Notes under the pieces: model-generated | Databases searched by the model: none | What the model was told of the DNA's origin: nothing | The model's input: only the letters and a program-made list of their open reading frames with translations | NCBI GenBank assembly: GCA_963978895.1 | Contig: OZ022242.1 | Span: 29,757,306-29,821,305 of the forward strand | Origin: Erpobdella octoculata | Lineage: Eukaryota > Annelida > Clitellata > Hirudinida > Erpobdellidae | Length of the DNA stretch: 64,000 bases | Direction of reading: 5' to 3' | Translations under genes and position numbers: made by a program | Shown here: piece by piece, positions 48,865 to 61,729 of the stretch | Layout of the letters: each line of letters begins with the position of its first letter | How positions within the stretch are numbered: the stretch's first letter is position 1

Positions 48865-51710
48865 CCGATGGGGTAGTCCTCATAACCAAATGGTTTTTAG
48901 TGGGTTTAGACCCCAACTGCGGAGGACACATAGCCAAGAAGGTAATGATTACAGCTAGTATAAAATAAACTGATCTAATTTTCTTAGTGATATCTCATTT
49001 TCAATTTACAAAAGTTATTTTATTTATATTTCAAATTTAATTCCAATAAGATAACTTAGTTTTGGGAGAAATATCTGAAGAATTTCTCATAAAATGAACT
49101 TCAGAATGATTTTATACACTTTTACTCAACTTTTTTGTAGAGTGTGCTACCAGTTTATTTTGTAGTCGATTTTTCACTTACTTACCGTTTACAAATTAAG
49201 CTGAAATTTTGCATGCATATAAGTTTTTTTATGATAATATTTAATTTGATTATCAAAAATGAATTACTTTAAAGTTTTTTCCAATATTCGGATACGGCAA
49301 TTGTAGATGGGTGATAAGTAAATGTAGTAAATAATTTGCTTTTGTGTCTCTCATGTAACTTTTACTGCTCAGGTCAACTCAGCCATTCATCCCCATGTGG
49401 TTATCAAACAAGAACCAGCTTAAGCTTAGGGAAGCCTTCAAGCAGCATGTAACTCTGTGTAATTTCAACATGCTGTTTTCTGGCATCTCAAAAGCTCTGT
49501 TACTAAGGCTTCATCAAATTTATATATTTATTGTTATAAATGTATATATTTATTATTATAAATGTATATATTTATTTTTATAGATGTATATATTTATTGT
49601 TATAAATGTATATATTTATTTTTATAAATGTATATATTTATTTTTATAAATTTATATATTTATTGTTATAAATGTATATCTTTATTGTTATATATTTATA
49701 GTTATAAAGCACCACTAACCTCCTCGACATGCTTGCAAGAAAAACAGTTTTGGCTTGTCTTTGAGAAGTGGGCAGTTCTTCCCTGTAAACTGGTCAAGCA
49801 ATTCTTTGACCTTGTATTGTTTTCCATCTTTTGAGATCATTACATCATCATTGCAGTTGTCCAATCCTCCATGACACAAAAAAATGATCACCACTGCTTG
49901 GTCATCGCTCAAACAAGGATCGGATGTGATCTGTTTAACGTTCTTTTGAATGCTCTGGAAAAAAATATATAATGTTACTACTATTTGTAATTTCATAGCA
50001 ATATTTGAAACAAAATTACATTATTTAAAACAACATAGCAATATTTGAAGCAACATAGCATCATTTGAAGCAACATAGCAGTATTTGAAGCAACATAGCA
50101 ATATTTGAAGCAACATAGCAATATTTGAAGCAACATAGCAATATTTAAAGAAATATAGCAATATTTAAAGCATCGTACTTCCAATGTTGGATCGGAAACA
50201 ACAGAAACTGAAAAATGGAGACCTTCAAAAAGATATTGAAGACTCTCAACATCTTTTGAAGATCCATCTCTTTTTTCCAAATCGTGATATTTTTCGATAT
50301 TGAAAATATAACATGTCCCTCTTCTTTTTCTGCACATACTGTAGGTCTTGATAACAAATATTTCAGGATTTATATATTAAATTAACAATTAAGCGTTGTT
50401 AAAGTCTCGGCTGATATTTAAAAATGTACGGACATAATGATAAAAAACATGCACATCAACTGACTTGAGTTCTGTTGCTTTGATAAAAATCATAAGAAGT
50501 CAATTTTATTTCATCTGAAAACAATAACGAAATAGATGAATATGTAAATTTTCACTCATAAAAATACCAAATAAAATATTCAAACTTGATGATGCATCCT
50601 GAAGAGATAATTGAAAATCCAATTCTTCTTCATTCTTGTAAATGTTTTTTTCCAAAGGACTACAATCAATAACATAAAACTCATTAATTTTAACTTAATT
50701 ATTACTAATTAAGATAAGAGATAAATATTCAAATTAATAAAAGAAGTTACGAAATTACATTTCCTCATCGAAAACACTTATGATTGGCTCCCCATCGAGG
50801 GTTTTCAATATCTGACAAGCTCTATCAAATTCTGGTTTTGTTAAATTCATCAAACACATGAAGAGCATTTCACTTCTTCTGCTATTATCTGCATCAGACT
50901 GAATTCAAAGATGAATGAAAAATCATTATTGAAAATATTTTCATAATTCCTTGAAAAAGAAGATGAAAATGAAGCAACCTTTAAGGTTTTGTATTCATTG
51001 TATTGTAGTAAATGTTTTTTGTACATTAGGTCAATTATATCGTTTGACGTTTGTGTCATTTTATAAAAATTGGATTCATTGTACTTCAATAAATTCCTCC
51101 AAACTAATTCATCATCAAAGTAATTTTTCACTAATTCATGCTGACCAATATTTTCAAGTTTTTCACAAAATGTTAAGAAATCACTAAAAGGCCTCTGAAG
51201 TAATGAGTCGAGAAATTTCTGCGTTTGGAAACCTTTGCAGTGTTTGCCATGTTCCTGTAAGGTAGCATAACAAATTAAATTTTTCAAAACACCTACAGAT
51301 TTGTTATAGCAACATTGACAATGAAATAGCTTATGGCTAATTTAATTTCAATAAACATAAGTTAGCTTTAATATATGCTAAAATCTTCTCCTAAACAATA
51401 ACAAAAATCTAAAAATGTTACATAGTTGCTAATTTATTATTACACAATTCTAATGCTATGATGACATTAATGTCATCATAATTATACACTGTAGTTGTTA
51501 ATTTCTTATCACACTAGAGATATTCCGTCAAAAATGACGGATTTTTCAAAATCTCATTATATATTATTTTTGATTGCAGCGCCACCTCTTTTGATCTTTA
51601 GAACTGACATTGTAAATTGCATAATAACTTTTATTACAGATCAGCTCGCACTAATTTTATCAACTGCTGGCAACTGCTGCAGCCGCTTTATGCAAAATTG
51701 ATGACATACA

Positions 51711-51744
<34 letters not shown>

Positions 51745-53664
51745 CAAACATACATATGAAATTATGTATGTTGATTAATAACAAACGTTATCATATAACC
51801 ATGGCTTATAGTCAGGCGTCAGTTTTGTTGTGTCAAGAGCTGAACCTATCCACTACCCTACCACAATTTATAGTCATTTACATTGACAGGCCAGCCCAAC
51901 AGCACTCACAATGCAAACCAGTCAGGGACATTATGGACATTCGCTAATTAATTTACAGAAATGTAGGTAGGGGACCATTCATTATTTATGTAAAGGTCCC
52001 AAGGGAGAGGAAGGTTTAAAAAATCTCTACATGTGTCTTTACACATGGGTAGGGAATCAAAAATGGCTAAAATGATTCTTATGTAAATAGGATGACCCCT
52101 GGATAACTAGCGAAAGGTTCGGAAAAATGTTCACTTGAGTTGCAACCCCTTTTAAATTCCTTTTATTAACTTCACCGCCAGTCTTGCTTGCTTGTTTGGT
52201 TGCCTGAATGTTTGCAAACCTTGAAATTAAAAATTAACTAACTTCCCGTTATCCAATAGAGCCGAAATTTGAAATATAAGCTCACTCTTTGTGACAATGC
52301 ATTTTATTAGAATTTAAAAAAATTTTGAAAAAATTTTTTTTTAATTAACAAAAACAATTATTTATATTTTTAAAAAAAATTACGTTTAAAAAAATTGCAA
52401 TAAATGGAAAGCCGAAATATAAGGAAAATTTTGAAATATAAGGAATTTGTGAAAAAAACCTCATTTTTTAAAGCTTACTTGTTTCTACTTCAACAAAGCA
52501 GAAAATATGAAAACACTTACATAAGAAAACAAACATTTTACCAGAATTAAGCCAAAAAAACGTTTATCAAAAATTTAGAAACTTTCAGAAACGAGGAACT
52601 ATTTACATTGTATTTGTGAGTGACAGGTATGCTGAGGATACAAATGAATTGAAATAAAAAACAAAAAATATTTGTTACTATAAGCTCTTTTTAAAACAAA
52701 AATTAATTTCAAAAATATTAACTTTAACATCTGGCACAGCTGAAATTTTCTGCTTACCGCTCGGGATTCAAAGCGGTTTACATAAAGTCATCAACTTAGC
52801 TAATCTTTTAATGAAATTGATTTCAGTAAAATAAATTAACCCGAAATTTATAAAGCCAGTGAAAACAAGTAAAGATAAAAAACAAATTTCAAAAAAATGC
52901 TTTTATTTGCCTCTTTATCTGAGTCAACGAACTAAAATTTTTGAATCTTAAACAACTGTTTTACATATCAACAAACCATTATAATTTGTAATGCAAAAAA
53001 TTTAAAAACTAATGTCCTGGAATGAACTTTTCCAAAGTTGGCAACCCTACCTAAAGATCTAAAACGTTTTCTTAAGTTTATCATGCCAGAGGTTATCTGA
53101 TTGCGTGTAATAAAAGTTATTACGCAATTGTACACTGTCAGTCTTAAAGATCCAAAACGTTTTTACCTAAGCTCATTATGCAAAAGGTTATCCGATTGCA
53201 TCAAAAATAATGCAGGGTTTATTGTTCAAAAGAAAACATTGCTGTCTTACAAAGGCACGGCGCGAAATTCAGTGATTTTAATTTGCTTGAACCAGGTTCA
53301 ATCTTCGATCCAAGGCACTGAAATTTTTTTTATATTGCTTAGCAGGTAGAGCATTCACATTGTCTAATTGCCACATTTAATAATGGTAGAGAAGTTAAAC
53401 GTTCTTTATTTAATATCGGACAGTGATAAAAACAAAAAAAACGTCATTTTTGACGGGCTAGTTCTAGTAGCTAATAAATTGTATTTAAAATAATTTAAAT
53501 TAATTAATTACTACCATTGTTACCACGTAAACTTGACTTACACGAAGGTTTTCTGCTAAAATATCATTGAAAACAGACTCTTCTTGCAAGTGAAGAAGAA
53601 TTTCATCTACATTAATTTCGTCGTTTAATTTAACTCTGTTTTTCGCTCCATCACTTTTAGCCAT
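45934..53664 (-). CDS. initiator-type caspase with tandem CARD prodomain, complete
   Basis: Ten exons, minus strand: 53664-53542, 51254-50979, 50898-50759, 50659-50568, 50514-50465, 50346-50179, 49954-49720, 48705-48622, 46930-46821, 46068-45934. They total 1413 nt in phase, i.e. 470 residues, all GT-AG. Residues 1-90 form a CARD (VDEILLHLQEESVFNDI ... FSDFLTFCEKLENIGQHELV) and about 92-178 a second CARD-like bundle (RSEMLFMCLMNLTKPEFDRA). The p20 has RGTCYIFN, Arg253 in KRDGSSKD, catalytic His311 in FLCHGG and catalytic Cys359 in QACRG. A ~20-residue linker with DEAD precedes p10 (DFFIAYST, SFRNPDYGSW, end KKDLFFFPG). A cysteine protease of apoptosis or innate signalling is expected, activated through CARD-CARD contacts. 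Exon 4's donor is the least certain junction (alternatives keep the same phase). HGG replaces the common SHGE-type motif. Confidence 0.92.
46111..46134. repeat. (AT)n microsatellite (caspase intron 9)
   Basis: Short AT tract just upstream of the last caspase exon. The rest of intron 9 (46069-46820) shows nothing recognisable. Confidence 0.85.
47490..48475 (-). pseudogene. mariner transposase relic (caspase intron 8)
   Basis: The minus strand carries the N-terminal helix-turn-helix region (KGETPISIHRKFYETYG ... VRKWCKEFFGGRT, about 48230-48095). A broken stretch leads to LGYHKL-like MGYHKLCAWWVPKM, VVTGDEETWAYH (catalytic region, with an extra residue), SLEWRHSHFKKKRKFKMM and TTIFWDKKGVFFINF (about 47735-47690). 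The C-terminal third, including the later catalytic Asp residues, is missing. A likely 5' TIR on the minus strand is GTGTCCTAAAAGTAAGGTCT (48463-48433). No matching right end was found. Confidence 0.85.
47509..47623. repeat. 57-bp perfect tandem duplication
   Basis: GATAAATCTTGAGAAAAAGT and the rest of a 57-base unit occurs twice without change (47509 and 47566), at the decayed end of the mariner relic. Confidence 0.9.
48773..48861. repeat. (AT)n microsatellite (caspase intron 7)
   Basis: About 90 bases of AT, about 70 bases upstream (on -) of the p10 exon at 48705. Confidence 0.95.
49510..49705 (-). repeat. AT-rich minisatellite at the donor of caspase intron 7
   Basis: About nine units of 20-22 bases, on - ATAAATATATACATTTATAA, starting about 14 bases after the donor of the p20 exon (GTTAGT at 49719). 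Confidence 0.85.
49990..50172 (-). repeat. 20-bp minisatellite filling caspase intron 6
   Basis: About eight units of GTTGCTTCAAATATTGCTAT on the minus strand. The array starts within 10 bases of the exon 6 donor (GTACGATGCTTTAAATATTG at 50178) and fills most of the 224-base intron. Confidence 0.9.
51513..53467. mobile_element. candidate TIR element in caspase intron 1
   Basis: CTAGAGATATTCCGTCAAAAATGACGG-type end at 51513-51540 and an inverted partner CGTCATTTTTGACGGGCTAG at 53442-53461. The core CCGTCAAAAATGACGG is itself palindromic, so orientation is weak evidence. The interior holds (CATA)n at 51706-51740, an R2 copy (52158-52335) and a segment shared with 59777-59872. No coding region. 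Confidence 0.4.
52158..52335 (+). repeat. interspersed repeat R2, copy 2
   Basis: TTAACTTCACCGCCAGTCTT ... AACTTCCCGTTATCCAATAG ... GACAATGCATTTTATTAGAA, as at 34313. Confidence 0.7.
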
Positions 53665-54691
53665 TCTTCACTTCGTTCAAAACCCATTTTTAATTAGGAT
53701 GACACGCTACAAATACAGAAAATTAAACTTTAAAATCAGCAGCTCAATCTAATCAACAACATCCGCACTCAACTAACAAATTAATACAGATGGGAATAAC
53801 CATCCGACCACTACGCGGGGAAACCCGAAATTCATAATTATAAATGTTGACGACCCTCGGGAGATGCATGAGGCCCTCATGATGAGGGACCGTTCTTTTT
53901 ATAATCAGGATAATATGGATAAAAACACAAACTTGCTGCTAAAGCTGTTATTTTTCAAATTATGCTAGATTTTGTTCACCTATAAAGCTTAAAAATGAAT
54001 AAAGTTATCAGGGACGTCATTTCGCGTCAGGGCGTCATTTCAGCAAAACCTTAGGAGGGGCCACCTATTTGTTGATAAAACCCACAAAAATTGTATCTCC
54101 GTGAGCTATATTTTTCTTCTCTTTCTTTCTGATAACTGGGGACAGGGCCGTAACCAGCTATGGGGCCGGGGAGGTCCAGGCCGCCCGTTTTGTTCAGGCC
54201 GCCCGTTTTGTTCAGGCCTACCCAGTTTTGGTCAGCTCCCCAGCTCAATCAGGCTTCCCCGGTTTTTTGTATTGCTGTCCAGTTCAACAGAGCAAATGTA
54301 GGTGTCTTTTTTTTAAGTTGTTTGAATTTGCTAGGGCGAAGGATGATAAATTGCGTAGGATTTCACAAAAAATGCCTCAAAATGTCAAGTAGGGAAATGG
54401 GGGCACATTGATCTGCTTTGAGGTTTCTTGGTAACAACAGTCAAGACATTCAAAGAGTCAACATTGTTTTTGGTGAATTTTATTGAGGAACCACTAACTT
54501 ATGTGATGGATTGATTGATTGATTATGTATTCAATTTAATTCAAATTGTATAATGCAAGATAACTATTGTTAAATTGAACTTTGATGCAACCACTAAAAA
54601 AGATCAAATTACCCCACATACGGGGAACCATAATCCCCCCTACGGGGCACATTGATCTTAGGTATAATTCAATATGATCCCACTCCCAGTT
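53665..54691. other. intergenic, hAT-like end fragment
   Basis: Upstream of the caspase start. CAGGGCCGTAACCAGCTATG (54143-54162) resembles a hAT terminus and is followed by tandem CCGCCCGTTTTGTTCAGG (54181-54218). No partner end or gene seen. Caspase promoter elements cannot be recognised. Confidence 0.4.
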
Positions 54692-55811
54692 ACACCCCTC
54701 AGCCGCCGGTTTAGCCGGCCGAGCCGAGCCGCGAAAGTGCGAAGCCGCCGCCGGCCGCGAAAATCGGGGCTAAGCTGCAAGTCGGCCACAAAAAAAATAA
54801 GCCTCGCCAGCCGCAAAAATCGCGGCTAGCCGTGATTTTAAAAATTTTTAATTATAATTTTTTTAAGTTAATTATTTCTTCATAGCCGCAATCAAAATCA
54901 TAAACTTTAGAGCCATACAAAGCGTTCTAACCATTGATGTTTATGGTTTTCGCGCATTACAATACAAGTTCTGGCTGAACTCAATGACAATGCAACTTTA
55001 GCAAAAAGATCAGATGCAGAAAAATTATAACTTGAGCTCGATGGATATCTAGCAAGCACTATTATTTGTGAAGGTTTAATAGCAAAGTATTCAGCAAATC
55101 CACTCTCCTATTGGGCAGATATTGTTATGACCTTTCCCATACTGTATCAGCTTGCTTCTTTGTATCTTGTAAACCTTAGACTGGCTATAGACCCAGCTCT
55201 ACCCCGGTGGAGGAGGGTGGTTATGTGGACTTTTTTAGAGGAGATTCAATAGTACATGAATCCACTTGTTTGCCTCAAATTTGGTGGTGGGTGTGGCGTT
55301 TACAAGTTCTTATAGTAGGCAAAATACTAGACATAACTCAGTTCAAATGTTAATTATGAACTTGAATTAATAGCTAAATAGTTTTAAGTCACTGTAATTT
55401 GAAAAAAATTTCAAAAAAATATTTTTTTATATTAAAACCTTTGAAAAATATAAAAAATAACTCGAAAAATCACAGAAAGTTAAAGACTCTTCTCCCCGTG
55501 GATGGGATGATGCTGGTAATGAAAACCTTTTAAAGCTAGTACAGTAGTACATGAATCCACTTGTATGATTTGGTTTTGATGATATATTTTGCGTTATCGG
55601 CCATTTCGTAAAATGGCCGATTATGGTTTCAAAAGTAATCACAGTCAAAATTTAACCTATGAACAAAATAAAATAAAAATTAGTCCCAATTCAGTAGCAG
55701 GGTTAATCTGCAATGGGAAGCAATCAAGCTTTTGCCCTTCTAAACTGAATAAAATAAATTTTTTCTACACGATAGCTTGCAATATATAATGTCAGCCTAA
55801 ATTGACCACAA

Positions 55812-56529
<718 letters not shown>

Positions 56530-56535
<6 letters not shown>

Positions 56536-57158
56536 AATATATATTGCGAATAAACTGTGGAATCAATTTATCTTTGAGACACGCTCTAAGAAACACAACT
56601 CGCCATTTGGCAGAAACAACTTTTCGAGCCAAATTCTCGACCTTTCGGCACAAAACTCTCTGTTCGAGACTACAATTAGCCAAAAACTTTTCCATTAAAC
56701 TTTTATTGTCAGACCGACGGACCGTTTCAGCTATGTCAGCCATCCTCAGGGTCAAAAGTAAAACGAGAAAAGTAAACAAACAGAAAGAACCAAAATTTTC
56801 AAAGAATTAGCACACTAACAAAAGAAAAAACGAAAAAACACTCTACCTATAAAATCAAAAGAATATAAAATTTATACTATTGGAAATCAATTTTTGCGTT
56901 TTCGCTGTGTTATATTAGAAGAGACAAGAATTTCCTCCGATACATTACAATGAGATTTGTCAGGAGCAGCCTCAACAGCCAAAGTATTTGTGTCAGAGGA
57001 CGAGTCAGAAGTATCATCATTTATGTTATCCTCGTCGTTAGAAGGAATACAGGGTAACCGATGCATATTGCTTTCTTTGACACCGAATAAGTGGAGAATC
57101 TGTGGAAATTTATCAAATTGTTTATTAATTGCGGGTCTCATTTATATTCTTTTGATTT
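56530..57158 (-). mobile_element. hammerhead-ribozyme retroelement, copy 2
   Basis: Minus strand: an open frame 57141-56887 (MRPAINKQFDKFPQILHLFG ... ending TQRKRKN) with an acidic Ser/Asp middle. About 130 bases later comes the hammerhead (56753-56712), then coding-like sequence [20 protein letters not shown] ... [17 protein letters not shown] to about 56570 and an A/T-rich end. Same architecture as copy 1. It faces copy 3 head to head, and their common sequence (56700-56850 versus 57165-57300) is nearly identical. Confidence 0.65.
56712..56753 (-). ncRNA. hammerhead self-cleaving ribozyme, copy 2
   Basis: Minus strand: helix I GACC (56753-56750) with GGTC (56715-56712). Core CTGAGGA, the extra T, helix II GGCT/AGCT (one G-U pair) with loop GACAT, core GAAA, helix III A-C-G-G / C-C-G-U with a one-base loop. 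Cleavage triplet GUC; predicted cut between 56716 and 56715. Confidence 0.8.
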
Positions 57159-57159
57159 G

Positions 57160-57690
<531 letters not shown>

Positions 57691-58242
57691 AATGTCTCAA
57701 CCAGATTTTGAACTGTGAACATCTACATTAAATTTTTGGAATATAAACTATAAAAATCTAAAAAAGATTTGACTTTGAAACTTTGTTCAGTGCTTTAGTT
57801 TTTGAAAAACTGATATTTTATTCAAGGACATGAGGATATATGATTTAGAATTATGATATTTGCCAGTTGGCATTAGTAAGACAAATTTTTGAAAAAAATA
57901 GTGGACAGGGGTGTGATTTATAATTTTATTGAGTTGAAATCACTACTAATGATGGGTGATATTGAAACACTTTAGGAAAAATAGTGATTTAAAGTTTTGT
58001 TTAGGGCATCTAAAATTTTCACAATTTTGCGTTTTGAAACTTCTGATTGCCAAGTGGTAAATTTACATATAAACCGAGAATTAAGCCGCCGCCGGCCACA
58101 AAAACAGTTAGCCGCCGCCGGCCGCAAAAATCTCGGCTCGCCGTAAATTAGGCCGCAAAACGTGCTAAGCCGGCCGTGAAACGGTTACTAAGGCGGCTGA
58201 GGGGTCTACTCCCAGTTCTCTCACAAAACACAATAAAATAGG

Positions 58243-59571
58243 CAGGGACGTAAATTGGGGGGGGGGGCAGGATGCCCCACCCTGATTTTCAAAATTTGAA
58301 TTTTTTTTCCTAGAGTTTACTATATACTTATTTAATTTTAACTTTACTTAACCTAGTGATGATGCAATGCGTATTGGAATCCTTCTGGCGTGTATAGACA
58401 ATTCGCCCCCCACTTGATTGCAAAAATTAAAAGTTTTTTTAGTTAGAGTTTACTATATAATATGTTAATTTTAACTTTACTTAACCTCGTGATGATTCAA
58501 TGCGTATTGGACACAATTTTATATCTTAGCTCGATGCTAGATTTACCAATAACTGCAGAGTGTATCAGTGTTGGTCCAAAGATTAGCTGTTTTCTGTGCC
58601 AAAATACAATCAGCGAACTCGTGGAATTTTACCCTATTAGTGGTGTTGATACAATGTTGATTCCCTCACAGCTGTCTACATCGAAGTTAGTATTTATTAC
58701 ACAAAAATAAAACAAAATTATACCCACCCCATTTTGGACATCTTTTTTACAAACTTTTATATAGGTTACAATCTCTGTTTTTGTGTGTGTGTGTCTTTCT
58801 CTGTACGCAAATCTTGCAAGTGAAATTTAACCAGCTTTTGACTAGCTAGGAAGTTGAAACTTTCAGCATAGCTTTAAATTTGATGAAAATACATGATTCA
58901 ATTTTAAAAAAACTTTGAACATATTTTGCATTTCTAAATTGAATGTATTTGAAATCAAAATTTGTGTTGAAAAACTCGTTTTTCCTTTACTTGTTTTACT
59001 GCAATATGATTAAATCATTCATCCCCCTTATACCCAGTGGCGCGTGGCGAATCCAGAATTTTCTGGTGGGGGATTCACTTCAGAAATTTTTTTACATTCT
59101 CTTCCAAAAAGCTGATAACCGGTAAGGGGTAGTCGTAAGTATTTTTCAAAAAATTTTTCAAAGACTTCCAATTTCTCCTCCCAAAAAAGCTGCGGTCGTT
59201 TTCCAAAAACAAGGTATTATACTTAAAAATTTCAATTGATACTCTGATGGGGGATGCATTTCCCCATCCGTCTTTGCTTGTGCCTACGTATTTATATAAA
59301 TGTAAAAAGTAATGTGTGTGTGAGAGCATTCGCTTATCACATCCAAGCCGCAGGAGCAATTTTAACAACATTTGGCATGCAGGTAACTTCATTGATAAGA
59401 AAATTTTGAAAAATTACAAAAAAATCTGTTATTTCTTTGACGTTTCATTGGCAAAAACCAGACAAAACTAAGCACAAAAAACCCGGACAACACCGGGTAA
59501 CCCTGTCAGTAAGCTATATAATGGCGATAAAATTTTGCCCCCCTCTGGAAAATGCTGAATTTACGTCCCTG
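58243..59571. mobile_element. TIR element CAGGGACGTAAATT with nested repeats
   Basis: CAGGGACGTAAATT at 58243 and its inverse AATTTACGTCCCTG ending 59571, with G/C runs next to both ends (GGGGGGGGGGG, CCCCCC). No matching 8-bp flanks, so the pair may come from two insertions. Inside are R1 copy C (58748-59000) and a second hAT-like end AGTGGCGCGTGGCGAATCC (59036). No transposase. Confidence 0.55.
58748..59000 (+). repeat. interspersed repeat R1, copy C
   Basis: TTACAAACTTTTATATAGGT ... AACCAGCTTTTGACTAGC ... GAAAAACTCGTTTTTCCTTT. Flanks TTTTACAA and TTTTACTG fit the TTTACAA target. Confidence 0.85.
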
Positions 59572-59924
59572 AAGCTACGTAGAAAATATTGTAGGACCTA
59601 AAGCCTAGGAAATAGTTGTTACTGAATTGAAAGAAGCTAATTATTTTAGTATTAGTTCAGATGCTTTTAATAAAGGAAATAAAAACTTTTTCCTATTACT
59701 GTTAGGTACTTTTTAAGGAAAGAAGGTCTAAAAAAATCGCCTTTTTGATTTTTATAATGATAGTGAAATAGTGATGAAACATATCAACAAACCATTATAA
59801 TTTATAATGCAAAAAAATGTAAAAATTAATGTTCCGGAATGACTTTTTCCAAAGTTGGCAACCCTAGATAGAACGGAACGAACCCGCCATTTGCGGGTAG
59901 GTACCCCATCTGGTTATTTTTTGA

Positions 59925-60070
59925 CGTTCGCTTTTCTTATTGTGCGCCCTTTTTAGTTTCGCCTTTTTCATTTTCGTCCTTATTAACGTGCACCCTTTCT
60001 AGCATTTGTCTTTTTTTATTTCGCCTTTTTTGTTTTCGCCCTTATGTTTTCACCCTTTTGATAGTCCTAA
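59925..60070 (-). repeat. TTTCGCCCTTTTT minisatellite (inverse of 935-1115)
   Basis: About ten units such as TTTCGCCTTTTTCATTTTCG. Reverse complement of the array near the left end of the window. It lies about 260 bases upstream of the ERH start codon. Confidence 0.7.
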
Positions 60071-60331
60071 ACAGTAAACCCGTGCATTGGTTCGGAAAAT
60101 TAACTACATTTTCTTAATAATAGTGTCTCGATTTGAAAAACAAATTTATACAGAGTTATAAAATATTTTAAATAATTCTCTATCTATTTCAATTAATTGT
60201 CATTGTATCAGCTTTGAAAATAAAATTATATTTGCAATAAATTACCTAATAAAAGATCGAGGCCACTCCACTCTCGTAGTAAATACAGTTTCTTTTATCG
60301 TTGGGTACGCAAGTTCTTTTTTTAAGTCATA
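60071..60331 (+). promoter_or_regulatory. probable ERH promoter and 5' UTR
   Basis: The 260 bases before the ATG are AT-rich, with a T-rich leader (CAAGTTCTTTTTTTAAGTCATA) directly before it. No clear TATA box or transcription start can be set. Confidence 0.35.
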
Positions 60332-61698
60332 ATGGTAAGTGCTTTAATTTAATTTTTTAAATATATCTTAATTTAGTCATTTTTATTGCAATAGTGATTC
60401 AGATTATTCGGCTTCTCATCATGCTTCAAATGCTGTCTTGACACTATGCCTAATAACCCTAATTCTTATAAAACAAACCCTCTTCTTCGTTATTAACAAG
60501 TAATACTAATAATTTGTTTAATGACGAGACTCAGGTTAGGAAATCGCACGGCTGATTTTATGCAATTTTCGTCGGAAAATCGTCGTTTTTGGCCTATAAC
60601 GTTTTTATTTGTTGAACCGAAGAAAACAAAAATATACCACTCGATTCCATTTTTTAAACCCCGTCCAGCAATGTATAGCAATAGCACAGCCCCAGTGCAC
60701 GCAATTTATTTTTTTTTATAATTAGCATTGCCAGCCTCGAGGCATATGAAGAGTAACCACTAGTTTAAACATTATGATTATTTATTAGGGTTAATGTTGT
60801 AACAAACTGGACAATTTTAATAAAAGATTTGACCCAGGCCGTTTATGTGAAAGATAACCTGGGTCGGGTACCCGGTTGAGCATACCCGTATCCGTATAGA
60901 CCATCTGGTATGGTGTGGGTGGAGTTTTGAATGATAAATCAGCAAACAAGATTGGGTGGTAAGTAGGTTTGAACAACATGCAGAATAGGAAAGACATCAT
61001 ACGAAGACGGGCGAGCTATTTCCCGAAGTAAATTGAGACCAAAGAGATGGTGATGATGACAGTTGCAACAGGAATCTTTGCACACCAAACGGCATGCTTT
61101 AAAAAGTTGTGATTCAGACGAGACATTGAAATTGAAAATCGATTGCTCCACATGCTGGATCTCATCACTGTTGACATGCTTGAGAAACTGCTAAATAATT
61201 TTTTCAGTTTTCAAAAATGGTTTCACTTATTCTGCTGCTTTGTAATGGCATCAGTAAACATATGTATATAATATATTTAAAAGTATTGATTTTTCTTATT
61301 TGCAGTCTCACACCATTCTGTTAGTCCAGCCAAGCAAAAAGCCAGAAGGTAGAACATACTCGGACTATGAAAGTGTCAACGAGTGTCTCGAAGGTTTGTT
61401 TTAATACCAAAATGTCGAAAAAGGAAAGTTTTGATTCGAAGTTATTTATATATTTATAGAAGAGATATAAAATTTTACATGAAAAAAATTCATTTTCTAT
61501 TGAGCTCTCTTATTTGACATTGTGTAAGTAGTATAGTGCCAGGAACATATACACAAAATTCTAGGCCTAATTAATGAGTTTTCTAGTGACAGCTCAAGAC
61601 ATGCAAACTTTTATTGAACAAGGAAAACAGAGAAGTTTTCCTTTAAAATCACATTAAGTGTTAATTTTATTACAAACTTTTATTTAGGTTACAATCTC

Positions 61699-61729
<31 letters not shown>

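Noticed and set aside
50000..50172. Eight 20-bp repeats resembling a repeat array
   Set aside because: No spacers; it is an intronic minisatellite of the caspase gene.
50145..50357. Alternative frame of the caspase p20 exon (CAEKEEGHVIFS)
   Set aside because: Lacks caspase motifs. The frame entered from the AG at 50348-50347 gives TYSM...RGTCYIFN and joins both neighbours in phase.
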